NCBI GenBank assembly: GCA_015711695.1
Contig: JACVIW010000132.1
Location: 1-6,762 of the forward strand
Direction: 5' to 3'
DNA: 6,762 bases
DNA from: Candidatus Geohydrothermomicrobium daggyaiense
Lineage (GTDB): Bacteria > Actinomycetota > Geothermincolia > Fen-727 > JACVIW01
Part shown: in pieces, positions 1 through 6,337 of the stretch
Position numbering within the stretch: the first letter of the stretch is position 1
Layout of the letters: the number at the start of each line of letters is the position of its first letter
The notes under the pieces: generated by a model
Databases searched by the model: none
Seen by the model: only the letters and a program-made list of their open reading frames with translations
What the model was told of the DNA's origin: nothing
Translations under genes and position numbers: made by a program

Positions 1-472
1 GAAAAGCTTCAGCGTTCAACTCCTGGCGCGCTGTTTCGTCACGGCGAAAGATAACCGCCACGGTTATTCCAACGAGGATGGAAATAACAATCGCCCCGAT
101 GATTCTGGTAATCCCTATGTCATATCCGAGCGGGTGCAACGAGTAACTCATCGCCAGTATGTTTATCGCTGGGGCAGAATACAGAAAAGTCACTCCTGGA
201 CCGAGCCCCGCGCCCTTCTTGTATATCCCCGTGAAAAGGGGCAGAACTGTGCATGAGCATACCGCGAGAATTGCGCCCGAAACGGACGCAACCCCGTACG
301 CGACAGGCTTTTTAGCAGTCGGGCCGAAGTATTTCATCACTGATTCCTGTTTCAAAAAGGCCGCTATCGCCCCCGCTATAAAAAAAGCGGGTATGAGACA
401 GAAAAGTGTGTGCTGCGCCACATATTCATATAGCGTTTTGAAACCATTGTAAACTACATCCCAGGCAGTCAA
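1..472 (-). CDS. ArsP-type permease (PF03773 family), 3' end outside the window
   Basis: Inner-membrane permease, probably an efflux carrier for trivalent organoarsenicals or related thiophilic compounds. That role is known for characterised ArsP proteins and inferred here. The visible part is the N-terminal 157 residues; the rest lies beyond the left edge. Residues 22-40 and 56-80 are hydrophobic helices. The second carries the family signature VCSCTVLPLFTGIY (Cys72 and Cys74), followed by KKGAGLGP and then FLYSAPAINILA, as in this family. A further membrane helix spans about 123-142 and ends in a positively charged stretch. Translation starts at TTG: an AAAGGAGAG ribosome site sits just upstream, and the next in-frame ATG (residue 46) would remove the first helix. 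It is the last gene visible in the arsenic operon, 109 bases after the CTC thioredoxin-like gene. The family is certain; the exact substrate is not. Confidence 0.92.
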   Translation of the reverse strand, partial: MTAWDVVYNGFKTLYEYVAQHTLFCLIPAFFIAGAIAAFLKQESVMKYFGPTAKKPVAYGVASVSGAILAVCSCTVLPLFTGIYKKGAGLGPGVTFLYSAPAINILAMSYSLHPLGYDIGITRIIGAIVISILVGITVAVIFRRDETARQELNAEAF

Positions 473-581
473 GTTCTCTCCTTTCGAATCCGTGCATGCT
501 TCCCGCAAGCCCCGCAAAAGCGAACCACGCGCCGTTTGTGTGCGTGCCTACGCCGCCGAGCTCACGGGTTTTCATTCGTTT
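473..581 (-). other. Intergenic spacer between the thioredoxin-like and permease genes
   Basis: These 109 bases hold no gene I can support. A 49-codon frame opens at an ATG at 575 and runs into the permease start, but it has no ribosome site and no family resemblance. I see no clear terminator hairpin, so read-through from the upstream gene into the permease is likely. Confidence 0.5.
476..484 (-). promoter_or_regulatory. Ribosome binding site that fixes a TTG start for the permease
   Basis: The minus strand reads AAAGGAGAG three bases before TTG at 472, so the AGGAG core is five bases from the start codon. No ATG or GTG lies in the permease frame nearby, so this site decides the start. Confidence 0.75.
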
Positions 582-959
582 TTAACAATCCGCGCCAAAC
601 CTGGCTGAGAAGTCTTCCAGAGATGGGCACTCCCCAATTGCGATGATATCGCCATCCACCGCAATTGCCGGCGTGAGCATATTGATAAGGAAACCGGCGC
701 GAGCCGCCCTTTCTTTTTCGCCTTTTCTCTCAAGGAGCTCTTTCAGCCTCCGGATTCCTACTTCGTAAGAGGAGGAATCCTGAAGGTTATATAAGGTAAG
801 TTCAAAATCGTTTACCAGTTCCTTCTCGAGCGCTCTTTTCAACGCGAAAACCCTTGAGATAGCCTCCTGTTTCGCGGGCGTCGGTCCGCCTGCGCATGTG
901 CACGCGATAGGACCGATAAATATTTCAACTTTTTTTTTCACGGAATTGGCAGCCGTCAT
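582..959 (-). CDS. Thioredoxin-fold protein with a CTC motif
   Basis: Small soluble protein of 125 residues (from the ATG) with a thioredoxin-like layout. A beta strand KVEIFIGP leads into Cys20-Thr-Cys22 at the head of a helix. A second strand FELTLYNLQD follows, then a charged helix, a probable cis-proline strand (TPAIAVDG, Pro97), a strand DIIAIGE, and a last helix. The active-site spacing is CxC rather than CxxC. Cys111 and the C-terminal residue Cys125 are extra thiols. No signal peptide, so cytoplasmic. Position between acr3 and an ArsP-type permease suggests thiol relay or metalloid handling; that is inference. A GTG at 968 would add three residues, but GGTGA five bases before the ATG at 959 favours the ATG. 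A run of nine A residues encodes Lys8-10. I do not recognise a named gene. Confidence 0.75.
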   Translation of the reverse strand: MTAANSVKKKVEIFIGPIACTCAGGPTPAKQEAISRVFALKRALEKELVNDFELTLYNLQDSSSYEVGIRRLKELLERKGEKERAARAGFLINMLTPAIAVDGDIIAIGECPSLEDFSARFGADC

Positions 960-960
960 A

Positions 961-1026
961 TCACTCACCCGCTTTATCTAGTTCCTCGTTTAAAGCGTTC
1001 AAGTTGATTTTCTTGCCATATTTGAC
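961..1026 (-). pseudogene. Possible 3' end of a lost small gene, coupled to the thioredoxin-like gene
   Basis: A minus-strand frame ending at TGA (961-963) reads KYGKKINLNALNEELDKAGE, an amphipathic, protein-like C-terminus. The stop is one base before the next gene's ATG (TGATATG), the tight junction expected of co-translated operon genes. Upstream the same frame meets a TGA at 1027-1029 preceded by Cys-Ser-Val. A neighbouring frame there reads MRWICAACES, which would join naturally to this tail after a frameshift. I cannot name the family. It may be the tail of a broken gene or chance. Confidence 0.25.
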
Positions 1027-1048
1027 TCACACGCTGCACAGATCCACC

Positions 1049-1168
1049 TCATCCCGCGCACTTTCTCGCTCGGGTAAGGTCAGCGGATAGCCTGACCCGG
1101 CTTTTCGCATTCACCCATTGACATCTCGCCAGCTGGTCCGGACCTATGATCAAGATTCCTACCAAACA
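1049..1168 (-). pseudogene. Probable arsC (phosphatase-type arsenate reductase) remnant
   Basis: In one minus-strand frame this segment reads CLVGI, then GPDQLARCQWVNAK, then RVRLSADLTRA. In phosphatase-type ArsC the N-terminus runs C-V-G-N-S-C-R-S-Q-L/M-A-E-G-W, a short helix, then R-I/V-x-x-Y/L-S-A-G. The order and identity of Q-L-A, W-V-N-A and R-V-R-x-S-A match. The bases themselves (GTAGGAA, TCTTG, AGGTCC, CCAGCTGGCG, TGGGTGAATGCG) can be read as a V-G-N-S-C-R-S-Q-L-A-E-G-W-V-N-A gene broken by several small insertions. The P-loop is destroyed in the present frame. The whole gap is 223 bases against about 400 for a full gene, so most of the sequence would be deleted. It occupies a usual arsC slot after acr3. 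The identification is by eye. Confidence 0.35.
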
Positions 1169-1182
1169 TTGACGGAACTGTT

Positions 1183-2361
1183 TCAGCCCCCTGACGCGCT
1201 CTGTAGGAGGACATCTTCTTCGCCTGGCTCTTTCTGGAACCAGTGGGTTGTCCTCAGGCATATTTTCACAAGAAGAAGCATAACCGGAACTTCGATCAAT
1301 ACACCCACGACTGTCGCAAGAGTTGAGCCTGACGCGAGACCAAAGAGCACGGTTGAGGTAGCGATAGCGACTTCAAAATGATTTGACGCGCCAATCATCG
1401 CGGAGGGAGCAGCATCTCTGTAACTGAGTTTCAACAGGCGCGCAAGCCCGTACCCGATTGAGAAAATCAGCATTGTCTGGATGAACAGAGGAATCGCTAT
1501 GTAGATTATTGTCAGCGGCTTCTCGATTATCAGTTTTCCCTTTAATGAGAACAGTACGATTAGCGTGACCAGCAGCGCCGTTATCGCTATCGGAGTCAGA
1601 TAGTGGATGAAATGTTCGTTAAACCACTCCAGACCTTTACGTTTAAGAATCCATTTTCGAGAGTAGAAACCGCTTACCAGGGGAAGCGCCACATATATCG
1701 CGACGGAAAGCGCGATTGTTTTCCATGGGACGGGCATTGCGTTCACGCCGAGGAGCCAACCTCCGAGCGGAGCGTAAAGAATCAGCATTGAGAGGCTGTT
1801 AATCGCGACCATCACCAAGGTATGACCGTCGTTTCCCTTCGCGAGAAAACTCCAGACGAGGACCATCGCGGTGCAGGGCGCGATCCCGAGGAGAATACAC
1901 CCCGAAATGTAGGATCGCCAGAGCGGGACGTGCTGACCGTTAACCAGGTACTTGCTTCCTGTGTCGAGCGCTGGACCGATAAGTCCCTTGAACAAAACGC
2001 CAAGGAAGAGCGTTGAAATTGCCACCATGGTGAACGGTTTAATGCCCCAGTTTACGAAGAGTGTTAGCAGAACGGGCTTCGGGGTCTTGCCCGCCTTTAC
2101 CACTTCTTTGAAATCTATTTTCACCATGATCGGGTACATCATGAAAAACAGGCAGATCGCGATAGGTATCGAGACTTGCTCGATTGACATTTTGTCCAGA
2201 GCCGATGCCACGCCGGGGGCAATTTTCCCAAGCCCGATTCCAGCTGCGATGCAGAGAAGCACCCAGAAAGTAAGATACCTTTCGAAAAAGCCGAGTTTGC
2301 GTGGGGGCGCTTCACCCCCCGACGATACTTTACCGAGTTCATTCACGCTGTCTTTATCCAA
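1183..2361 (-). CDS. acr3: Acr3 arsenite efflux carrier
   Basis: Inner-membrane carrier of the BART superfamily that exports arsenite (and in some members antimonite) using the proton motive force. The protein has 392 residues, in the family's usual range, with about ten membrane helices starting near residue 28. Family landmarks are all present: [11 protein letters not shown] (75-84), the helix [13 protein letters not shown] with the essential cysteine at 163, [14 protein letters not shown] (323-336), and GVLIEVPVM with the essential glutamate at 357. The start is TTG at 2361. In-frame stops lie directly upstream, no ATG is near, and AGGGGTGG sits seven bases away. The first 25 residues are polar and poorly conserved. 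It is the second gene of the arsenic operon, 24 bases after arsR, and so under ArsR control. No frameshift or missing key residue. Confidence 0.97.
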   Translation of the reverse strand: MDKDSVNELGKVSSGGEAPPRKLGFFERYLTFWVLLCIAAGIGLGKIAPGVASALDKMSIEQVSIPIAICLFFMMYPIMVKIDFKEVVKAGKTPKPVLLTLFVNWGIKPFTMVAISTLFLGVLFKGLIGPALDTGSKYLVNGQHVPLWRSYISGCILLGIAPCTAMVLVWSFLAKGNDGHTLVMVAINSLSMLILYAPLGGWLLGVNAMPVPWKTIALSVAIYVALPLVSGFYSRKWILKRKGLEWFNEHFIHYLTPIAITALLVTLIVLFSLKGKLIIEKPLTIIYIAIPLFIQTMLIFSIGYGLARLLKLSYRDAAPSAMIGASNHFEVAIATSTVLFGLASGSTLATVVGVLIEVPVMLLLVKICLRTTHWFQKEPGEEDVLLQSASGG

Positions 2362-2368
2362 TGATTTT

Positions 2369-2376
2369 CCACCCCT
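2369..2376 (-). promoter_or_regulatory. Ribosome binding site for the TTG start of acr3
   Basis: AGGGGTGG on the minus strand, seven bases before TTG at 2361. Together with in-frame stops TAA and TGA just upstream it fixes the acr3 start. The site lies inside a 10-codon frame that begins at the arsR stop. Confidence 0.6.
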
Positions 2377-2385
2377 TTCTTTTCA

Positions 2386-2745
2386 TTAGAGGCTCGCTTC
2401 CTCGCAGGTGGGTAACGATGAGGAAGCGGCGCAACCGTCGGTAGACTTGAGGAGCTCCGTGAGCGCGTTCAGTACCTGATTTAGATGAACTTCGTCAAGG
2501 GAATAATAGGACTGAGTCCCCCTTTTTCTGAGTTTTAGGAATTTTGCGTTTTTCAAAACGTTTGCGTGATGGGAAGCAAGCTGCTGGGAGATTCCAAGGT
2601 CCCGCTCTATTTCACAAACACAGCGTTCGCCTCCCTTTAGAAAGCAGAGAATTCTTAATCTGTTGGGTTCTGATATGGTTTTCAATGCCTCAGTCAACCA
2701 TTCAATCCTTTGGGCGCGCGAACACACAGGAGTTCTTGATGGCAT
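2386..2745 (-). CDS. arsR: ArsR/SmtB-family arsenic-responsive repressor
   Basis: Cytoplasmic winged-helix repressor of 119 residues that binds the operon promoter and lets go when As(III) or Sb(III) is bound. Domain order: N-terminal helices with EALKTISEPNRLRILCFL (19-36), the metal-binding helix ERCVCEIE (Cys42 and Cys44, the CVC of classical ArsR), the recognition helix around SQQLASHHANVLKNAKFL (53-70), and the wing KRGTQSYYSL. The third cysteine of the E. coli ELCVCDLC motif is absent. Cys34, or Cys105 and Cys114 in the tail, could complete the site. The ATG has GGAGG six bases upstream. It is the first gene of the operon, so it probably represses itself, acr3 and the genes behind. The stop TAA overlaps an ATG (TAATG) that opens a tiny frame leading to acr3. 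Confidence 0.95.
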   Translation of the reverse strand: MPSRTPVCSRAQRIEWLTEALKTISEPNRLRILCFLKGGERCVCEIERDLGISQQLASHHANVLKNAKFLKLRKRGTQSYYSLDEVHLNQVLNALTELLKSTDGCAASSSLPTCEEASL

Positions 2746-2751
2746 CTTGCG

Positions 2752-2756
2752 CCTCC
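2752..2756 (-). promoter_or_regulatory. Ribosome binding site of arsR
   Basis: A consensus GGAGG on the minus strand, six bases before the arsR ATG at 2745; it settles that start. Confidence 0.8.
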
Positions 2757-2779
2757 GGACAACAACAAACCATTATTTT

Positions 2780-2797
2780 TACAAATGCTTATTTGTA
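2780..2797 (-). promoter_or_regulatory. Probable ArsR operator
   Basis: A perfect inverted repeat with 7-base arms and a 4-base centre, TACAAAT-AAGC-ATTTGTA on the minus strand. It begins at the last base of the -10 hexamer and covers the expected transcription start, about 35 bases before the arsR ATG. An AT-rich dyad in this position is typical of ArsR/SmtB repressors, so a bound dimer would block polymerase. The dyad is seen in the sequence; its role is inferred. Confidence 0.7.
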
Positions 2798-2825
2798 TTT
2801 TAATCCCTCGCGTCGGCTTTTTCAA
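2797..2825 (-). promoter_or_regulatory. Sigma-70-type promoter of the arsenic operon
   Basis: Reading leftward: -35 TTGAAA (2825-2820), a spacer of exactly 17 bases, then -10 TAAAAT (2802-2797). Each hexamer is close to consensus. Transcription should start near 2790, giving a leader of about 45 bases before arsR. No second promoter as good is seen inside the operon. Confidence 0.75.
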
Positions 2826-3054
2826 GACTACTTTAAAGCTTTTTTATGAAGCCTTCGGGGTCCATATTTCCCGACCCGGGCTAGCCAGGGATAGTGAGAT
2901 AGTGGTTAATAGCAAGGCATATAAAGCTTATGCGAGAGGGAAAAATCATTACGTGCATGTAAGGGTTAATGTTGCATATCCCGCAGAAAATTATGTCTGC
3001 AACCCGTGAGGATTTCGTACACTTGCTTCTTTATTGGATTAGATGGTCATATGT
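2826..3054. other. Non-coding or decayed stretch upstream of the arsenic promoter
   Basis: No gene on either strand can be supported. Open frames on the plus strand have no ribosome site and no family pattern. Small palindromes occur (CCCGGG at 2875-2880, GGCTAGCC at 2879-2886, and a near-perfect TTACGTGCATGTAA at 2949-2962), but none has a recognisable role. I found no clear terminator. Confidence 0.5.
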
Positions 3055-3267
3055 TCATTTGACGTTGCTAATAGCCAGCGCGGTTCGCACGGGAGGCAGT
3101 ATGTTATCTTTCTCCATGATGCGCCGGGCATCTTTAAGTATTTCGCCCGCTCCACGGATATCCAGGGACTTGCGCACTATAGTGCTTCTAAATCCTTTTT
3201 ATGTGCTCACATCAGGGAGATTTTCCCGAAATTCTTTAATTTCCATCGTCTGGTCATAACTGCTCAT
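3055..3267 (-). pseudogene. Truncated transposase N-terminus, IS66-like
   Basis: The minus strand opens at ATG 3267 with an AGGA-type ribosome site. It reads MEIKEFRENLPDVST, then a stop TAA (3199-3201), then continues in the same frame with VRKSLDIRGAGEILKDARRI followed by MEKDNILPPVRTAL. The pattern S-L-D-x-R-G-A-x-x-x-L-x-D-A-R-x-I and the following acidic and proline-rich stretch recall the N-terminus of single-gene IS66-family transposases. After TAL the family pattern is lost and the frame stops at 3055. The zinc-finger, DDE and C-terminal parts are missing. A GTAAGAACC at 3314-3306 could be a relic of a GTAA-type element end, but no partner end is visible. The family call is from memory of the motif. 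Confidence 0.45.
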
Positions 3268-3360
3268 GGGAAGTCCTGTGGAGGTTATGAAAAACTGTTA
3301 ATTCAGGTTCTTACGCTTCCATGCTAATTTCCCCTGGACATGCCATAAGAACAAGCCCTA

Positions 3361-3377
3361 CATAACCCCTCGTTATG
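3361..3377 (+). repeat. Inverted repeat CATAAC-N5-GTTATG
   Basis: Perfect 6-base arms around CCCTC, about 150 bases before the rhamnosidase start. It could be an operator half-site pair or a chance dyad; no T-run follows, so it is not a terminator. Confidence 0.35.
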
Positions 3378-3493
3378 AGATGATTGTGCTTCTAATGCGC
3401 TTGTTAACTTGAGATATTATACGATTACTGAATTTGTAGAGTTGAAGCAGATGGATACAGACTCCTTTTGACGAAAATTTAATAGGACATTCT

Positions 3494-3508
3494 CACAATC
3501 TAATTGTG
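3494..3508 (+). repeat. Inverted repeat CACAAT-N3-ATTGTG
   Basis: Perfect 6-base arms around CTA, 18 bases before the rhamnosidase ATG. Its position would suit a repressor site or a messenger hairpin near the ribosome site. The role is inferred from position only. Confidence 0.4.
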
Positions 3509-3526
3509 CATTGTTGGGCGGGAAAC

Positions 3527-6337
3527 ATGAAGATATTCGATCTTAGGTGCGAGTATATGAAAAACCCCATAGGTATTGCGGAGCTGACCCCTCGTTTTTT
3601 CTGGAAACTCTCATCAACCGAAAGGGATAAATACCAGAGCGCTTACAGGATTCAGGTTGCCATTAACGAACAGGATCTTTTATCGGAAAGAGATCTTGTG
3701 TGGGATTCCGGAAGGTTCGCTTCAGCGCAATCCATTCAAGTTGAGTATGCGGGTCTTCGCTTAAAATCGCGGCAGAGATACTACTGGCGTGTTAAGGTGT
3801 GGGATGAGCTTGGGCAGGAGTCAGAATGGAGCGAAGCGGCTTTCTGGGAGATGGGTTTGATCCATGCTGAGGACTGGAGTGCGAGAATGATTGAGCCAGA
3901 GGCAGGGCAGGAGTCGAGAAAGCCTTGTCCCTGCCCCATCGTAAGGCGCGAGTTCTCAATTGAAAAAGATGTCTCAAGCGCGCGTCTATACATCACCTCA
4001 CGGGGGCTTTATGAGGCATGGATAAACGGTGCGCGCGTGGGTGACGCGTACTTTACCCCCGGCTGGACTGACTATAACAGGCACTTCGAATACCAGACCT
4101 ATGATGTCACCAACCTGTTGAAAAGCGGTAACAACGCGATTGGGGTGATACTTGCTGATGGCTGGTATCGCGGGTATATCACTTTTGCGCATGTCAGAAA
4201 CGTTTACGGGGACAGGCTCGCCCTTCTTGCCCAGCTGGAAATCAATTTTACCGATGGCACAGGCAAAAGAGTAATAACCGATAAGCAATGGCATTCCTTC
4301 ACCGGGCCTGTGCTTGAATCGGACATACTTGACGGGGAGACATACGACGCGAGGCTTGAGATTCCGGGATGGAGCGAACCTGGCTTTAAGCTTGAGAGCA
4401 TAAAAGGCGTTGTTGAAGTGCCCTTTGATGCTTCCGCCCTTACGGCTCATGCGGGAGTTCCTGTAAAGAAGGTGGAGGAAATACGCCCGAAGAAGACAAT
4501 AAAAACACCATCCGGGCAGACGGTTGTAGATTTCGGGCAAAACATTGTCGGTTGGGTGCGTTTAAGGGCGAAAGGAAAAGCCGGAACCAGGATTACCCTC
4601 AAGCACGGGGAAGTTCTTGATCGCAAGGGCGAGTTCTATAACAAAAACTACCGCCTGGCGAGGGCTACGAACACTTTCATTCTCAAAGGAAGCGGTGATT
4701 ACGAGTATTTCGAACCGCGTTTCACATACACAGGATTCCGCTACGTGAAGGTGGATGGATATCCGGGTGAATTGACTCTTGATGACTTAATAGGCTGCGT
4801 GGTTCATTCTGACCTTGAACGCACCGCGAGCTTCGAATGCTCGAATGAGAAACTAAACAGGCTTTTTGAAAACGTTATATGGACCCAGAGGGATAATTTC
4901 TTTGAGATACCAACCGATTGTCCACAGCGTGACGAGAGGCTTGGATGGACCGGGGACATACTGTTCTTCGGTCGAGCGGCATGCCAATTAATGAACTCAG
5001 CAGCTTTCTTGTCCAGGTGGCTTTCTGATGTAAGGCTTGCCCAGGAGCCATGCGGAAGAGTACCGGTCGTGGTTCCGAATCCCTTCTCCCGCGGTAGAAA
5101 ATTTATTAAGTGTGCCCTCAAGCAAAAGAGAGGGATATTAGGGGTTTTCCGCGCAATCGCGTGCGTAATTACGCAAGAGTTATTCAACGGTTCAATAGCC
5201 TGGGGGGACGCGGCGATATTTATCCCCTGGTACCTTTACGTTTTCTATGGAGATAAGCGATCGCTTGAGAGAAATTACGAGACGATGCGCCTTCTTTTCT
5301 CATATAGGGAGAAGCAGGCGGAGAAGCCTGGAAGTTTTATTTATTTAAAACCTGCAAAGTGGTTCAAGCCGGATAAATGGAAATACCTTCGCAATTACTA
5401 TACCGCGTCACTACACTACGGGGACTGGCTCGCGCCCGGTGACGGAGTAAATCTGTCGATATTGAAAGCAAAATTCCAGATACCACCATGCATATATGCG
5501 ATGGACGCGCTTTTGCTCGAAAAGATTTCCCGTTGTTTAAAAAAAGAAAAAGAAGCGAAGTATTATCGCGAGAAATATGAGGAAATAAAAGAAAGTTACA
5601 TAAACCTTGTGCCTGGAAAGGATGGCAGACTTTTTCCGGACAACCAGAGTTCATATACCCTAGCGCTTGCTTCGGGGCTTTTGCGCGGAGAAAAAGCCCG
5701 GCTGGCAGCAAAACGACTTGTGGAATTAATTCGCCGGAATGGCGACAGGATTGGCACAGGAATGCTCGGCACGTCATTCATCATGCGTGTGCTTGACGAT
5801 CATGACGCAACCGATGTCGCATACGATATCCTTTTGCAGAGCAGATGCCCCTCCTGGCTCTATCAGGTAGAAAAAGGGGCGACCACCATGTGGGAGCACT
5901 GGGATGCTATCAAAGAGAATGGTTCTTTTCAGTCCGATCGAATGCTTTCATTCAATCATTACGCGTTAGGGTCGGTAGCGGACTGGCTTATAGGTTCCGT
6001 TGCCGGCATTAATCCGGACGAGAATTGCCCGGGTTTCAGCAAGATTATCTTGAAGCCGCGAATTGATCGCCGGCTCACATTCGCGGGCGCTCGGCTGAAA
6101 ACAATTCATGGAGAGATGGAGTGCTTCTGGGAACTTAAAGATGACGATCTTTTCATAAGGATTTCAATCCCTCCTAATACAAGCGCGGAGGTGCACATAC
6201 CTGAAGGCTTCGAAAAATCTCTCGCGGAATCCGGGCGAACCAAACTCTATGAGGGACACCCGCTGAACGTTGGAAGTGGCATTTATAATTTTCGATGCAG
6301 CCAGATGATTCACCGTCGAAGCGGTGAGAAAAATTAG
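3527..6337 (+). CDS. Alpha-L-rhamnosidase, glycoside hydrolase family 78
   Basis: Inverting hydrolase that removes terminal alpha-L-rhamnose from glycosides and polysaccharides. The 936 residues carry the standard GH78 order. An immunoglobulin-like N-terminal domain spans about 1-110. The rhamnosidase N domain (about 120-300) includes GDAYFTPGWTDYNRHFEYQT. A beta domain follows (VVDFGQNIVGWVRL near 331-345, YTGFRYVKVDG near 400). The (alpha/alpha)6 catalytic barrel (about 430-820) has DCPQRDERLGWTGD at 464-477, with Asp464, Glu470 and Asp477 as likely acid and sugar-binding residues, and Glu790 in TTMWEHWD as likely base. A C-terminal beta-sandwich runs from about 827. There is no signal peptide or membrane anchor, so it likely acts in the cytoplasm on imported glycosides. 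The frame opens at GTG 3506, but ATG 3527 starts the family-typical sequence MKIFDLRCEY; its ribosome site (GGGCGGG) is weak. A segment of about 35 residues (519-554) is inserted before GSIAWGDAA. No transporter or sugar regulator is adjacent. Confidence 0.95.
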   Translation: MKIFDLRCEYMKNPIGIAELTPRFFWKLSSTERDKYQSAYRIQVAINEQDLLSERDLVWDSGRFASAQSIQVEYAGLRLKSRQRYYWRVKVWDELGQESEWSEAAFWEMGLIHAEDWSARMIEPEAGQESRKPCPCPIVRREFSIEKDVSSARLYITSRGLYEAWINGARVGDAYFTPGWTDYNRHFEYQTYDVTNLLKSGNNAIGVILADGWYRGYITFAHVRNVYGDRLALLAQLEINFTDGTGKRVITDKQWHSFTGPVLESDILDGETYDARLEIPGWSEPGFKLESIKGVVEVPFDASALTAHAGVPVKKVEEIRPKKTIKTPSGQTVVDFGQNIVGWVRLRAKGKAGTRITLKHGEVLDRKGEFYNKNYRLARATNTFILKGSGDYEYFEPRFTYTGFRYVKVDGYPGELTLDDLIGCVVHSDLERTASFECSNEKLNRLFENVIWTQRDNFFEIPTDCPQRDERLGWTGDILFFGRAACQLMNSAAFLSRWLSDVRLAQEPCGRVPVVVPNPFSRGRKFIKCALKQKRGILGVFRAIACVITQELFNGSIAWGDAAIFIPWYLYVFYGDKRSLERNYETMRLLFSYREKQAEKPGSFIYLKPAKWFKPDKWKYLRNYYTASLHYGDWLAPGDGVNLSILKAKFQIPPCIYAMDALLLEKISRCLKKEKEAKYYREKYEEIKESYINLVPGKDGRLFPDNQSSYTLALASGLLRGEKARLAAKRLVELIRRNGDRIGTGMLGTSFIMRVLDDHDATDVAYDILLQSRCPSWLYQVEKGATTMWEHWDAIKENGSFQSDRMLSFNHYALGSVADWLIGSVAGINPDENCPGFSKIILKPRIDRRLTFAGARLKTIHGEMECFWELKDDDLFIRISIPPNTSAEVHIPEGFEKSLAESGRTKLYEGHPLNVGSGIYNFRCSQMIHRRSGEKN

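Larger units (their letters stand above)
3268..3526. other. Upstream region of the rhamnosidase gene
   Basis: This 259-base stretch holds no supportable gene. It contains two perfect short inverted repeats, at 3361-3377 and 3494-3508, which could be regulator sites for the rhamnosidase gene. I could not pair a convincing -35 and -10. TATTAT near 3415 is a possible -10 without a good partner. Confidence 0.5.

Noticed and set aside
429..575. A 49-codon minus-strand frame beginning MKTRELGG.
   Set aside because: It has no ribosome site and runs across the well-supported permease start in another frame.
2785..3327. Three overlapping plus-strand open frames (74-96 codons).
   Set aside because: They overlap each other, the arsenic promoter and the transposase remnant on the other strand, lack ribosome sites and resemble no family.
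3506..3526. GTG at 3506 as the rhamnosidase start.
   Set aside because: It adds seven residues (MHCWAGN) that do not fit the family and overlaps an inverted repeat; ATG 3527 begins the conserved sequence.
3998..4540. Long minus-strand open frame inside the rhamnosidase gene.
   Set aside because: It is antisense to strongly conserved GH78 sequence and resembles no known protein.
6310..6327. Hairpin TCACCG-TCGAAG-CGGTGA as a terminator.
   Set aside because: It lies inside the last codons of the rhamnosidase gene and is followed by GAAAAATT, not by a T-run, on either strand.
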